NCBI RefSeq assembly: GCF_002891295.1
Contig: NZ_LGUI01000008.1
Coordinates: forward strand, 62,001 to 126,000
Direction: 5' to 3'
Length of the DNA: 64,000 bases
Source of the DNA: Streptomyces eurocidicus
Lineage (GTDB): Bacteria; Actinomycetota; Actinomycetes; Streptomycetales; Streptomycetaceae
The position numbers and the translations under genes are program-made. Positions within the stretch are counted from its first letter, which is position 1; each line of letters opens with the position of its first letter. The notes beneath the pieces are model-generated. The model was not told where the DNA came from. It saw nothing but the letters and a program-made list of their open reading frames with translations, and did no database searches. This document shows, in pieces, positions 1-9,513 of the stretch.

Positions 1-1586
1 GCCGGGTGGGCGGCTCCTGGACGGCGCCGGTGCTGGACGCCGACCCGGAGGCGGCCGTGCCCTGGGTGGCCACGGGCTATGTGGCCGGGCCCTCGCTCAC
101 GGAGGCGGTCCAGGAGACCGGGCCCCAGCCCGAGCCGACCGTACGGGCCCTGGGCGCGGGTCTCGCGGAGGCGCTGGCCGCGGTCCACGCGCTGGGTCTG
201 GTGCACCGTGACGTCAAGCCGGCCAATGTGCTGCTGGCCCTGGACGGCCCCCGGCTGATCGACTTCGGTATCGCGCGGGCCACGGACGCCACGGCCGCGC
301 TCACGGCCACGGGCGCCTCGATCGGCTCGCCCGGCTATATGGCGCCCGAGCAGATCCTCGGCCAGGAGGTCACCGGCGCGGCCGACGTCTTCTCGCTGGG
401 TGCCGTCCTGGCCTACGCGGCCTCCGGGGAGCCCCCCTTCCCCGGCGACAGCTCGGCGGCCCTGCTCTACCGCGTCGTCCACGAGCCGCCGGTGCTCGGC
501 CCCGGTCTGACGGGCGAGCTCCGGGCCCTGGTGGAGGAGTGCCTTGCCAAGGCGCCCGGAGAGCGGCCCGCCCCGGCCGAGCTGGCCGCCCGGCTGGCCC
601 CCGGGGGCGGGGTACGGGCGCTTGTCCGGCACGGCTGGCTGCCCGCGCCGCTCCTGGAGCGGGTGAGCCGGCGGGCCGTGGAGCTGCTGGACCTGGAGGC
701 GGAGGGCCCGCTGCCGGGCGGTACGGGCGCGCCCGGGGGCTTCGGGCCGCAGGGTTCCTCGTACGGGCCGGATTCCTCGTACAGGCCGGATCCCTCGTAC
801 GGGCCGGATTCCCCGTACGGGAACGGGGGCGCCGGCACCCCGGGGGCGTCGGGCGTGGTGGGTTTCGGGCCGCCCGACCCGTCGTACGGCAGGGGGCTCG
901 CGGACGCCCCGCCGGTGCCCGCCCGGCCGGAGACTCCGCAGGACGGGAAGCAGGACGGGAAGCAGACCGGGAAGCGGGACGGGCAGGCGGCCGGGAAACG
1001 CCTCGCGCTGTCCGCGGCCGCGGGCGGCGGCAAGGCCGGCCGGCACAAGCTGAGCTGCACCGTCGTGGTGTCCGTCGCGGCGGCGCTGGCCTTCGCGACC
1101 ACGATGGCGTTCGTGTTCGACCTGCTGCCCGGCAGCGGGGGAGGCAAGGACAAGGCGGGGAGCGCCGGGTCGGCGGCGAGCTCCCCCTCCGCCCGCCCGT
1201 CGGACGGCGGCCTGGGCGCCGACTCCCCCGCCGCCGACGTGCCGAAGGCGTTCCTCGGCAGCTGGAGCGGTTTGGTCCGCCAGTCCGACGGCACGCCCAA
1301 CGGCACCCTGGTCGCGGTCATCACCAGCGGCTCCAAGGGCGCCTACGTGGCCCGTACGACCTACTCCGCGCTGGGCGTGGAGTGCCGGAGCAAGGCCAGA
1401 CTCACCGCTGCCACTGACACCCGGATCACCCTGGAGGAGGTCTCCGACGGCGCGCCCGGACCGGTCTGCACGGGCGACAAGGCGCAGATCACCTTCACCG
1501 TCGTGAAGGACGGCGAGCTCGCGTACGCCTCCGAGGACGCCCGGGGCGGGAAGCCCACCGCCACTCTCACCAAGGAGAGCGGCTGA
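1..1586 (+). CDS. Ser/Thr protein kinase, 5' end outside window
   Basis: This is the C-terminal part of a membrane-anchored Hanks-type serine/threonine kinase. The visible frame opens at the window edge. The glycine loop and ATP-binding lysine of the N-lobe are missing, so the gene starts upstream. The catalytic loop HRDVKPAN lies about 67 residues into the visible part, followed by DFG and a GYMAPE activation-loop end. A Tyr/Pro/Gly-rich linker contains several YGPD-like repeats. One transmembrane segment lies near visible residues 350-373, and an extracellular domain of about 130 residues follows. The kinase domain would be cytoplasmic and the last domain external. The ligand and target are unknown. 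The kinase assignment is secure. Confidence 0.93.
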   Translation, partial: RVGGSWTAPVLDADPEAAVPWVATGYVAGPSLTEAVQETGPQPEPTVRALGAGLAEALAAVHALGLVHRDVKPANVLLALDGPRLIDFGIARATDATAALTATGASIGSPGYMAPEQILGQEVTGAADVFSLGAVLAYAASGEPPFPGDSSAALLYRVVHEPPVLGPGLTGELRALVEECLAKAPGERPAPAELAARLAPGGGVRALVRHGWLPAPLLERVSRRAVELLDLEAEGPLPGGTGAPGGFGPQGSSYGPDSSYRPDPSYGPDSPYGNGGAGTPGASGVVGFGPPDPSYGRGLADAPPVPARPETPQDGKQDGKQTGKRDGQAAGKRLALSAAAGGGKAGRHKLSCTVVVSVAAALAFATTMAFVFDLLPGSGGGKDKAGSAGSAASSPSARPSDGGLGADSPAADVPKAFLGSWSGLVRQSDGTPNGTLVAVITSGSKGAYVARTTYSALGVECRSKARLTAATDTRITLEEVSDGAPGPVCTGDKAQITFTVVKDGELAYASEDARGGKPTATLTKESG

Positions 1587-1619
1587 CCGGCCGCCCTCAG
1601 CTGCCGCACGGGCCTGGCG

Positions 1620-1625
1620 TAGGCT
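1620..1625 (+). promoter_or_regulatory. possible -10 element for mqnC
   Basis: TAGGCT matches the Streptomyces TANNNT -10 pattern and lies about 39 bases before the preferred mqnC start. No convincing -35 hexamer is visible, so this is a weak prediction. Confidence 0.3.
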
Positions 1626-1663
1626 GAACCGTCGTGTCAAACCCCCTCCGAAGGGACGCCCCG

Positions 1664-2860
1664 GTGACCGAGAACGCCGACCTCCAGTCCGTCCTCGACC
1701 GCGCTGCCGCCGGTGGCCGCATCACCCCCGAAGAGGCGCTCGACCTGTACCGGTCCGCGCCGCTGCACGCGCTGGGCACGGCCGCCGACGCCGTGCGCCG
1801 CAAGCGCTACGCGGGTGTCGAGCACATCGCGACGTACATCATCGAGCGCAACATCAACTACACGAACTCCTGCGTCACCGCGTGCAAGTTCTGTGCCTTC
1901 TACGCCCCGCCGAAGAGCGACAAGGTCTGGACCCGGCCGCTCGACGACATCCTGCGCCGCTGCGCGGAGACCGTCGAGCTGGGCGGCACGCAGATCATGT
2001 TCCAGGGCGGTCACCACCCGGACTACGGCGTGGAGTACTACGAGGAGCACTTCTCGGCGATCAAGAAGGCGTTCCCGCAGCTCGTCATCCACTCCCTGGG
2101 CGCCTCCGAGATCGAGCACATGTCGCGGATCTCCGGCGTGAGCGCCGAGGAGGCCATCCGCCGCATCCACGCGGCCGGCCTCGACTCCTTCGCGGGCGCG
2201 GGCGCCGAGCTGCTGCCGGAGCGGCCGCGCAAGGCCATCGCGCCGCTGAAGGAGTCCGGCGAGCGCTGGCTGGAGATCATGGAGATCGCCCACAAGCTGG
2301 GCGTCGAGTCGACCTCCACCATGCTGATGGGCACCGGCGAGACCAACGCCGAGCGGATCGAGCACCTGCGCATGATCCGTGACGTGCAGGACCGTACGGG
2401 CGGCTTCCGCGCCTTCATCCCGTACACCTACCAGCCCGAGAACAACCACCTCAAGGGCCGCACCCAGGCGACGATCTTCGAGTACCTGCGGATCATCGCG
2501 GTCGCGCGGCTGTTCCTCGACAACGTCGCCCACATCCAGGGCTCGTGGCTGACCACGGGCAAGGAGATCGGCCAGCTGTCGCTGCACTACGGCGCGGACG
2601 ACCTCGGGTCGATCATGCTGGAGGAGAACGTGGTCTCCTCCGCGGGTGCCAAGCACCGCTCCAACCGGATGGAGATCATCGACCTCATCCGCAAGGCGGG
2701 CCGGGTCCCGGCGCAGCGTGCCACGACCTACGAGCACCTGCTCGTGCACGACGACCCGGCGAACGACCCGGTCGACGACCGCGTGGTGTCGCACCTGTCG
2801 TCGACGGCGATCGAGGGCGGCACGGCCCACCCCGAGCTGAAGATCGTCCAGGCGAGCTGA
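1664..2860 (+). CDS. mqnC: cyclic dehypoxanthinyl futalosine synthase MqnC
   Basis: This is a radical SAM enzyme of the futalosine route to menaquinone. It cyclises dehypoxanthinyl futalosine. The product is 398 residues, the usual family length. The radical SAM motif CxxxCxxC is at residues 70, 74 and 77 (CVTACKFC), followed by typical MqnC/CofH-like sequence such as QGGHHPDYG. I chose GTG at 1664 because AAGGGA sits seven bases upstream; an in-frame GTG at 1634 lacks such a site. Ten bases separate it from the next gene. It shows that the organism uses the futalosine pathway, which fits the two menaquinone-reducing complex I loci downstream. Confidence 0.96.
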   Translation: MTENADLQSVLDRAAAGGRITPEEALDLYRSAPLHALGTAADAVRRKRYAGVEHIATYIIERNINYTNSCVTACKFCAFYAPPKSDKVWTRPLDDILRRCAETVELGGTQIMFQGGHHPDYGVEYYEEHFSAIKKAFPQLVIHSLGASEIEHMSRISGVSAEEAIRRIHAAGLDSFAGAGAELLPERPRKAIAPLKESGERWLEIMEIAHKLGVESTSTMLMGTGETNAERIEHLRMIRDVQDRTGGFRAFIPYTYQPENNHLKGRTQATIFEYLRIIAVARLFLDNVAHIQGSWLTTGKEIGQLSLHYGADDLGSIMLEENVVSSAGAKHRSNRMEIIDLIRKAGRVPAQRATTYEHLLVHDDPANDPVDDRVVSHLSSTAIEGGTAHPELKIVQAS

Positions 2861-2870
2861 CGCGCGGCCG

Positions 2871-3431
2871 ATGTCCACGGTCCACCGCGTCCGCGCCGTC
2901 CGGCCGACGGCGGACGGCGAGCTCCTCCGGGCGCCCGGCGGCTACGCCGTCGCCGTCTCCGGCGACCGGATCACGGCCGTCGGCCCGTATGAGCGGGTGC
3001 GCGCGGAGGCGGGCGAGCACGCCCGGGTCCGGGAGTGGGACGGCGTCCTCGCGCCGGGCCGCTACGAACCGGAGGCCGCCGCGTATCTGGAGGCCATGTA
3101 CCACCCGGACCCCCGCGAGGCGGCCGAGCTGGGCACCGAGCCCCTGACCGGGGCCGCGCTGGCGGCCCTGGAGATGACGGACACCCGCTGGGGCCACAGC
3201 GCCCGGCGCGGCGTCCAGCGCCTGCTGGCGGCGGGGACGACGGCCCTGTCGGGCCCGTTCACCCGCCCGGCGGTCCGCACGGCCGTCGAGCGCTCCGGCA
3301 TCCGGGTGCTGCCGGCGGCCCGCCCCATGACGCTGACGGTCCCCGGCCCGGCCGACTTCGCGGTGTTCGCGGAGGACGGCGGGGCGCTGGTGACGGTCCT
3401 CGGCGGGCGGCTGGTGTTCCGGCGGCGCTGA
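2871..3431 (+). CDS. amidohydrolase-like (imidazolonepropionase-like) protein, no metal site
   Basis: A 186-residue protein resembling the small beta-sandwich part of imidazolonepropionase and other amidohydrolases (VSGDRITAVGPYERVRAE near the N-terminus). Where a working enzyme has PGFVDxHxH, this one reads APGRYEPEA, so the metal-binding HxH is gone, and there is no full TIM barrel. It starts ten bases after mqnC and probably shares its transcript. Known amidohydrolases act on aminofutalosine in some menaquinone pathways, so it may be a degenerate relative kept for another role. That link is inference. Its function is unknown. Confidence 0.72.
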   Translation: MSTVHRVRAVRPTADGELLRAPGGYAVAVSGDRITAVGPYERVRAEAGEHARVREWDGVLAPGRYEPEAAAYLEAMYHPDPREAAELGTEPLTGAALAALEMTDTRWGHSARRGVQRLLAAGTTALSGPFTRPAVRTAVERSGIRVLPAARPMTLTVPGPADFAVFAEDGGALVTVLGGRLVFRRR

Positions 3432-3541
3432 GGCGGCGTCGAGACGGCGTGGAGGCCCGTTCATTACTTCGGGTGACGCTACCGTCGTATAGGGGACCGT
3501 GATCCGCACCTACGTCCAGACTCACGTCCATGGGAGCAGTG

Positions 3542-4144
3542 ATGACCGGCGAACGGCTGGAGAAGGCCACTCCTGAGAACTGGATGTTCCCGCCCGAAGA
3601 GGGCTGGACGGTGGACCAGGTGGAGGACCTGGAGCTGCCGTTCGACTGGGAACTCATGGACGGAGTGATCGCGGTTCGGGGGCGGACGGTCGTATGGCAC
3701 AACTTCGTGCGGCGAAGGATCGAGAGGCATCTGGAAGATTGCCTGGCTGATCCTTACGCCGTGCTGTCGGAGCAGTGTGTGTTCATCGACAGCAACAACA
3801 GTCCGGTTCCCGACGTCGTCGTCTTCGACAAGCGGGGCCTCGACCTCTTCGAGGCGAAGTACGTCCCCGTGGAGAAGGCGGTCCTCCTGGTCGAGGTGGT
3901 GTCCACGGGCTCACGCCATGACGACCGCGTCCGTAAGTCCGCCATGTACGCGGCGGCCGGAGTGCGGAACTACTGGCGTGTGGAGCGTGGGGACGACGGC
4001 CTCCCCGAGGTGCACGAGTTCTGGCTCCACAAGGAGACGGGCCAGTACATCTCGTCCGTCGACCGCCCTGTGCACCTGGGCAAGCTGGAGACCGACCGCC
4101 CCTTTCCCGTCGCCATCGACCTGGCGAGCTTGGTCGACCTCTGA
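3542..4144 (+). CDS. Uma2-family (DUF820) putative restriction endonuclease
   Basis: A 200-residue protein of the Uma2 family, which has a PD-(D/E)xK nuclease-like fold and is abundant in Streptomyces. Visible motifs are SPVPDVVVFD (the family Asp), LLVEVVS (the Glu) and the RKSAMYAAAGVRNYW helix carrying the conserved Lys/Tyr. ATG at 3542 is preferred because GGGAG ends five bases upstream; an ATG at 3530 would put that site inside the gene. It stands alone between menaquinone genes and has no methylase partner. The biological role of the family in Streptomyces is not established. Confidence 0.82.
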   Translation: MTGERLEKATPENWMFPPEEGWTVDQVEDLELPFDWELMDGVIAVRGRTVVWHNFVRRRIERHLEDCLADPYAVLSEQCVFIDSNNSPVPDVVVFDKRGLDLFEAKYVPVEKAVLLVEVVSTGSRHDDRVRKSAMYAAAGVRNYWRVERGDDGLPEVHEFWLHKETGQYISSVDRPVHLGKLETDRPFPVAIDLASLVDL

Positions 4145-4521
4145 CCGGCCCGGCGCGGCAGCCTCATCAGTGATCCGTAAGGACGCCACCTCCACTCGTC
4201 AGGACCGCATTAAGAGGAGCCCTTCCTACCGTTTTCGCCCCGCAGGATGGACACCGCGGGGACGGCCGCTTCGGCCGCTTCGCGATGCGAACCGTGGAGG
4301 ACCCAGGCAACGGACGGACGCCGGGTCGTAAGGGCGCGCACCGTCTGCCGGGGGGTTGGGCGGGTGCCGGGGGGCGGGGGTCCCCGGGACGGCGCAGTCG
4401 GCATCGTGAGGCGGCCGCCTCCGGGGGGTGGGAAGCGGCCGGACCTCGTCCAAGGGACCGCCCGGCCGGAGCACCCGCCCGGTGCCCGTGGCGCCCCCGT
4501 GCTCCCCGGGGAAGGCGCCGG
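4145..4521. other. intergenic region before menG
   Basis: About 377 bases with no convincing gene. It is very G-rich in the second half. A short self-complementary stretch with two CGGCCG copies around 4263-4280 could form a weak hairpin. The menG promoter must lie here, but no clear -10/-35 pair is visible. Confidence 0.4.
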
Positions 4522-4536
4522 GTGAACAATGGGGGA

Positions 4537-5235
4537 GTGACCCGAGCATCCCTGGACAAGCAGCCGCACGAAGTCGCCGCGATGTTCGACGACGTGGCGG
4601 CGAAATACGACCTGACCAACGACGTGCTGTCGCTCGGCCGGGCACGCTCCTGGCGGAAGGCCGTCGCGCGGGCCGTCGACGCCCGGCCGGGGGAGAAGGT
4701 CCTGGACCTGGCGGCGGGCACGGGCACCTCGTCGATGCCGTTCACCGCGGCCGGCGCGTACGTCGTGCCCTGCGACTTTTCCGTGGGCATGCTGCGCGAG
4801 GGCAAGAAGCGCAACCCGTGGCTCCCGCTCACCGCGGGTGACGCCACCCGGCTCCCCTTCGCGGACGGCGTGTTCGACGCCGTCACCATCTCCTTCGGGC
4901 TGCGCAACGTCCAGGAGACCGACGCGGCGCTGCGCGAGATGCTGCGGGTGACGAAGCCGGGCGGGCGCGTCGTGATCTGCGAGTTCAGCCAGCCGACATG
5001 GGCGCCGTTCCGCACGGTCTACAGCGAGTACCTGATGCGCGCGCTCCCGCCGGTCGCGCGGGCCGTCAGCAGCAACCCCGACGCGTACGTCTACCTCGCC
5101 GAGTCGATCCGCGCCTGGCCCGACCAGCCGGCGCTCGCCGCGCGGCTCCAGGACGCCGGCTGGGCGAAGGTCGCGTGGCGCAACCTCACCGGCGGCGTCG
5201 TCGCGCTGCACCGGGGTACCAAACTCCCCGCGTGA
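4537..5235 (+). CDS. menG: demethylmenaquinone methyltransferase MenG (UbiE family)
   Basis: A SAM-dependent methyltransferase for the last step of menaquinone synthesis, methylating demethylmenaquinone. The product is about 232 residues. The SAM-binding motif VLDLAAGTGTSS is near residues 55-66, and the family signatures DATRLPFADGVFD and ISFGLRNVQ follow. I give GTG 4537 (MTRASLDKQ) because family members begin there. GTG 4522 has a better spaced GGGGAAGG, so a start five residues longer is possible. It sits apart from mqnC but belongs to the same pathway. Confidence 0.95.
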   Translation: MTRASLDKQPHEVAAMFDDVAAKYDLTNDVLSLGRARSWRKAVARAVDARPGEKVLDLAAGTGTSSMPFTAAGAYVVPCDFSVGMLREGKKRNPWLPLTAGDATRLPFADGVFDAVTISFGLRNVQETDAALREMLRVTKPGGRVVICEFSQPTWAPFRTVYSEYLMRALPPVARAVSSNPDAYVYLAESIRAWPDQPALAARLQDAGWAKVAWRNLTGGVVALHRGTKLPA

Positions 5236-5461
5236 CGCCAGGGGTTCCAGGGCTCCGGCGGTGGCTCCGACGGTTCTGAAGGGGACCGGGCAGGGCTCGG
5301 CGGACGGGGCCGGACGGGTCCTGTGAGGCTTGTGGCGGTTTGGAGCGGCTTGCGGGGCGAGGGGCGGTAGCCCTCCGGCGGTTGTCATGGGCAGGGCGCG
5401 CCAAGTCGATACGATCATGCTCCCCCCACCGCACGACATTGCCCGAGCCCCGGAGCGCCCT

Positions 5462-7918
5462 ATGCCGTCGTCCTGTCCTGCCTGTGGTGTCGCGTCCACC
5501 GCGGACGCGCGCTTCTGTATGAAGTGCGGGCACGAACTCGCGGAACCGGCGACGGCTCCCGCTGCCCAAGGCGCCGCCCGGAGCGCCGCCCAAGCCGCCC
5601 CGGCCATGCCCCCCGGCCCCCCGAGACCGGATCAGCCACCCGTACCCGGCGGCCCCCCTCCGTTCACCCCGGGGCACGCGCCCGCGCCCGGGCCCGCCGC
5701 GCTCTTCCTGCGGCGCGCCTTCGGCGGCGGCTGGGCCGGTGCGGCACAGGCCGTGCTGTGGCCGACCGGCCTGCTGCTCGTCCTCGCGCTCCTCGCGTCG
5801 ATCCCGGCCCCCGACTCCTACTCGATGGTGGGGCTGCACACCTGGAGCGACCGCTTCCAGAGCGCGCTCGCGGTCCTGATGCAGGGCCTCGGCGGCACCC
5901 TCGACTTCGAGACGAAGCGCGGCGGCGGGCTCGTCACCCTCTTCCTCAAGGGCAACGGCTCGGTGTCCGCGTGGCCCCTGACGGTGACGCTGCTGTGGGC
6001 GGCGGCCCTGGCCTTCGGCGCGCGCCGGCTGCGCCGCACCCGCCCGCCGGGCGCCGGCGGCGGCGCGGAGGACACCCTGCGGATCGCGCTGCTGAGCGCG
6101 GCGGTGGTGCTCGTACTCGGCCTCATCGGCCAGCCCGACCTCGACGGCCTGTCGGTCTCCACGACCCCGGTCCTCGCCGCCCTGTTCGGCTGCGCGCTGG
6201 CGGGCGCGGTGAGCGGCGCGGTGCTCTGCCGCGACGAGCTCGCCGCGCGTCTGGGCGCCGGCGGACAGCTGGTCATGAGGGCGTTCGGCACGGCCCTGCG
6301 CGCCCTCGGGCTGTCGGCGGCCCTGGGCGGCCTGGTGTCGTTCGTCGTCCTCGCGGCGCACGCGGACGACGGCGCGGACTGGACCCTGGCGCCCTCGCTG
6401 CTGTTCCTGGTCAACATGGGCCTCATGGCCCTCGGTCTGGCGTGGGGCGCCGACCTCGAAGCCACCGTGAGCGACCACGACGCCCGGGAGACCGGCGGCT
6501 TCGGCCTCTCCGAGCTCGGGCACGCCGCCGGTGGCTGGGCGCAGGCGGGCGCGCTGGCCGGCGGCGTGGTCTGCGCCCTGATCCTGGCCGCGCTGGTGGC
6601 GCGGCGCTCCGCGGACCGGCGCGAACAGGCGCTGGCCGGCGGCTTCTTCCTCGCCTCCTTCTGGCTGCTGGCCTTCGTCGCCGGCTTCTCGATGAACATG
6701 TCCGCGGGCACCACCTTCGGCTTCGGCCGCACCCGCTCGATGGACATGGAGTACGGGGCGGACCAGGGCGAGCTGCTGCTCTTCGGGATCCTGTGGACGG
6801 CGGGCGCGGTGCTGGCGGCCGCGTTCCTCTTCCGTACGTCCCGGCCCACGGGCCCCGGCGGATTCGCCGGGCTCGCACCCGGGCTCGCGCCCGGCTACTC
6901 CGTACCGCCGATACCGCGGTCCTTCCCGGGCACCCCGGCGGCGCAGCCCTTCCCCGGTGCCCCGGCGGCGCCCCCGCTGCCCGTCACGCCCCCGGCGCCG
7001 CCCGCGCCGTTCGTACCCTCCGCGCCCCCCGCGCCCGCCACCCCTGCGCCCGGCACGCCCGCCGCGTTCGGCACGGCTCCCACCCCCACGCCCCCGTCGC
7101 TGCACCGCACCGGCCCCGGCACCGGCTTCACCACGCTGCCGGCGGCCCCGCCCGCCCCCGGCGGCCGCTCCCTGAAGTGGGTGGCGATCGCCCTGGCGGC
7201 CTTCCTGGTCGGCGGCTCGGTGGCCGGCGGCGTCCTGCTCACCCGGGGCAAGGACGGCAAGCACGACAAGGCCGCCACGCAGGAGGACAAGAACCTCGAC
7301 CCGGCGCCGTTCGAGGCGCCGCCGTCGCCCGCGCCCTCCACCTCCCCCCTCCCGTCGCCTTCGGCGAGCCCCTCCGCGTCGCCCTCCGCGAGCCCTTCCG
7401 ACAGCCCGTCGGCGAGCCCCTCCGACAGCGCCTCTCCCACGCCCTCCGGCTCCCCCTCCGAACCGGTCGTGCTCCCGGGCGGTTTCGAGAAGGTCAGCGA
7501 CCCGCAGGGCTTCAGCATGGCGATCCCGGGCGCCTGGCGCCGGGACGACAAGGGCGGCGGCCAGATCGACTACGCGTCCCCCAACGGCGACGCGTTCCTC
7601 CGGGTGGGCGTGCTCAAGAGCGGCGGGCAGAGCTCGTACGACCACTTCGGCGAGCTGGAGAAGACCGTCGGGAAGAAGCCGGACTACAAGCGGGTCGCCC
7701 TGGACCGGAACACCTTCCAGGGCCGCCCCGGCGCCCGCTGGGAGTTCACCTGGACCGAGAAGGGCACCGGCCGCACGATGCACGCCGTCGACCAGGCGTA
7801 CGTGACGGAGTCCGGCACCGAGTACGCCGTGTTCTACCAGGGCTACGACGACCGCTGGTCCGGCGGGCGGAAGGTCTTCGACCAGGCCCTGGAGCACTGG
7901 TCCGTCGACCACGAGTGA
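5462..7918 (+). CDS. zinc-ribbon multi-pass membrane protein with external C-terminal domain
   Basis: An 818-residue protein I do not recognise by function. It begins with a zinc ribbon (CPACG near residues 5-9 and CMKCG near 21-25), then a Pro/Ala-rich linker. Residues about 75-465 contain eight or more hydrophobic segments. A long Pro/Ala linker leads to another transmembrane segment near 575, then a Ser/Pro repeat stalk of about 45 residues (SPSASPSASPSD type). A folded domain of about 140 residues ends the protein and resembles the external domains of streptomycete kinase-like proteins. ATG 5462 has GGAG six bases upstream. It is monocistronic. A sensing or cell-surface role is possible but unproven. 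Confidence 0.8.
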   Translation: MPSSCPACGVASTADARFCMKCGHELAEPATAPAAQGAARSAAQAAPAMPPGPPRPDQPPVPGGPPPFTPGHAPAPGPAALFLRRAFGGGWAGAAQAVLWPTGLLLVLALLASIPAPDSYSMVGLHTWSDRFQSALAVLMQGLGGTLDFETKRGGGLVTLFLKGNGSVSAWPLTVTLLWAAALAFGARRLRRTRPPGAGGGAEDTLRIALLSAAVVLVLGLIGQPDLDGLSVSTTPVLAALFGCALAGAVSGAVLCRDELAARLGAGGQLVMRAFGTALRALGLSAALGGLVSFVVLAAHADDGADWTLAPSLLFLVNMGLMALGLAWGADLEATVSDHDARETGGFGLSELGHAAGGWAQAGALAGGVVCALILAALVARRSADRREQALAGGFFLASFWLLAFVAGFSMNMSAGTTFGFGRTRSMDMEYGADQGELLLFGILWTAGAVLAAAFLFRTSRPTGPGGFAGLAPGLAPGYSVPPIPRSFPGTPAAQPFPGAPAAPPLPVTPPAPPAPFVPSAPPAPATPAPGTPAAFGTAPTPTPPSLHRTGPGTGFTTLPAAPPAPGGRSLKWVAIALAAFLVGGSVAGGVLLTRGKDGKHDKAATQEDKNLDPAPFEAPPSPAPSTSPLPSPSASPSASPSASPSDSPSASPSDSASPTPSGSPSEPVVLPGGFEKVSDPQGFSMAIPGAWRRDDKGGGQIDYASPNGDAFLRVGVLKSGGQSSYDHFGELEKTVGKKPDYKRVALDRNTFQGRPGARWEFTWTEKGTGRTMHAVDQAYVTESGTEYAVFYQGYDDRWSGGRKVFDQALEHWSVDHE

Positions 7919-8073
7919 CCTGTCGGCGGGTCACGGCCCGGCCGTGACCCACCGGGGCGGGTACGGCATGGGCGACCCTTCTCACTTCGCCGTATCCGCC
8001 CCCATAGACTTCTCATGTCCGGTGCCCGGCCTGACCGGCGCACGCACACCGCCGAGCTACGGGAGTCCCCACC

Positions 8074-9357
8074 GTGACCGAGTCCCCTACCGAACACAGC
8101 GCAGATGTGATCGTCGTCGGGGCCGGCCCGGCCGGCTCCACCACCGCCTATTACCTGGCGAAGGCGGGCCTCGACGTCCTGCTGCTGGAGAAGACGGCGT
8201 TCCCCCGCGAGAAGGTCTGCGGTGACGGCCTGACGCCGCGCGCCACCAAGCAGCTCGTCGCGATGGGCATCGACATCTCCGAGGAAGCCGGCTGGCTGCG
8301 CAACAAGGGCCTGCGCATCATCGGCGGCGGCGTCCGCCTCCAGCTCGACTGGCCGGAGCTCGCCTCCTTCCCGGACTACGGACTGGTCCGCAAGCGCGAC
8401 GACTTCGACGAGCAGCTCGCCCGGAACGCCGAGAAGGCCGGCGCCCGGCTGTACGAGCGCTGCAACGTGGGCGCGCCGGTCATCGACGACCGCACCGGCC
8501 GCGTCACCGGCGTCCACGCGAAGCTCGGCGAGGAGAAGACCCCGGTCACCTTCCACGCCCCGCTCGTCGTGGCCGCCGACGGCAACTCCACGCGGCTGTC
8601 GCTCGCCATGGGCCTGCACCGGCGCGACGACCGCCCGATGGGCGTGGCCGTGCGCACGTACTTCACCTCGCCGCGCCACGACGACGACTATCTGGAGTCG
8701 TGGCTGGAGCTGTGGGACCGGCGCGGCCCGCAGGACCGGCTGCTGCCCGGCTACGGCTGGATCTTCGGCATGGGCGACGGCACGAGCAACGTCGGGCTCG
8801 GCGTCCTCAACACCTCCGACTCCTTCAAGGAGCTGGACTGGCGCGAGGTCCTCAAGGCGTGGTGCGCCTCGATGCCCGAGGACTGGGGCTACACCCCGGA
8901 GAACATGACCGGCCCGATCCGCGGCGCCGCCCTGCCGATGGCCTTCAACCGCCAGCCGCACTACACGCGCGGGCTGTTGCTCGTCGGCGACGCGGGCGGC
9001 CTGGTCAACCCCTTCAACGGCGAGGGCATCGCGTACGCCATGGAGTCCGGGCAGATCGCCGCGGACGTCATCACCCAGGCGCACGCCCGCGCCTCGTACG
9101 CCCAGCGCGAGCTGGCCCTCCAGCGCTACCCGAAGATCCTCAAGGACACCTACGGCGGCTACTACACGCTCGGCCGCGCCTTTGTGAAGCTCATCGGCAA
9201 CCCGAAGATCATGAAGCTGGCCACCGAGCGCGGTCTGACGCATCCGCTGCTGATGAAGTTCTCGCTGAAGATGCTGGCCAACCTGACCGACCCGACGGGC
9301 GGCGACGCGATGGACCGCATCATCAACGGGCTGAGCAAGGTGGCTCCGCGCTCCTGA
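8074..9357 (+). CDS. geranylgeranyl-reductase family flavoprotein, MenJ-like
   Basis: A 427-residue FAD-dependent oxidoreductase of the geranylgeranyl reductase family. The dinucleotide motif GAGPAGS is near residue 15, FPREKVCGDGLTPRA follows, and the second FAD motif LLLVGDAGGLVNPFNGEGI lies near 305. Members reduce isoprenoid double bonds. Mycobacterial MenJ saturates one prenyl unit of menaquinone, and Streptomyces makes partly saturated MK-9, so menaquinone side-chain reduction is the likely job here. It lies downstream of menG, as menJ lies near menG in mycobacteria. GTG 8074 has GGGAG eight bases upstream. Reduction of another polyprenol lipid is the main alternative. Confidence 0.88.
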   Translation: MTESPTEHSADVIVVGAGPAGSTTAYYLAKAGLDVLLLEKTAFPREKVCGDGLTPRATKQLVAMGIDISEEAGWLRNKGLRIIGGGVRLQLDWPELASFPDYGLVRKRDDFDEQLARNAEKAGARLYERCNVGAPVIDDRTGRVTGVHAKLGEEKTPVTFHAPLVVAADGNSTRLSLAMGLHRRDDRPMGVAVRTYFTSPRHDDDYLESWLELWDRRGPQDRLLPGYGWIFGMGDGTSNVGLGVLNTSDSFKELDWREVLKAWCASMPEDWGYTPENMTGPIRGAALPMAFNRQPHYTRGLLLVGDAGGLVNPFNGEGIAYAMESGQIAADVITQAHARASYAQRELALQRYPKILKDTYGGYYTLGRAFVKLIGNPKIMKLATERGLTHPLLMKFSLKMLANLTDPTGGDAMDRIINGLSKVAPRS

Positions 9358-9513
9358 GAGGCCAGGCCGGAGGGGGCGGCGGGACGTTTCGCCAAGAGAT
9401 TCACCCTTTCGGGCAACTTTCGTCCTGTTTCGGCGTGTTGGCTTTACGGAAGTAACGAGGTGAGTCCGCTCCCGCTCGGGGCGGGGCGGCTCTCTCGTGA
9501 AGGGAATCCGTTC

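Noticed and set aside
5186..7912. Very long open frames on the opposite strand, also at 7843-12027 and 24000-27094
   Set aside because: They are Arg/Gly/Ala/Pro-rich mirror frames of well supported genes, without domains or ribosome sites. This is typical of GC-rich genomes.
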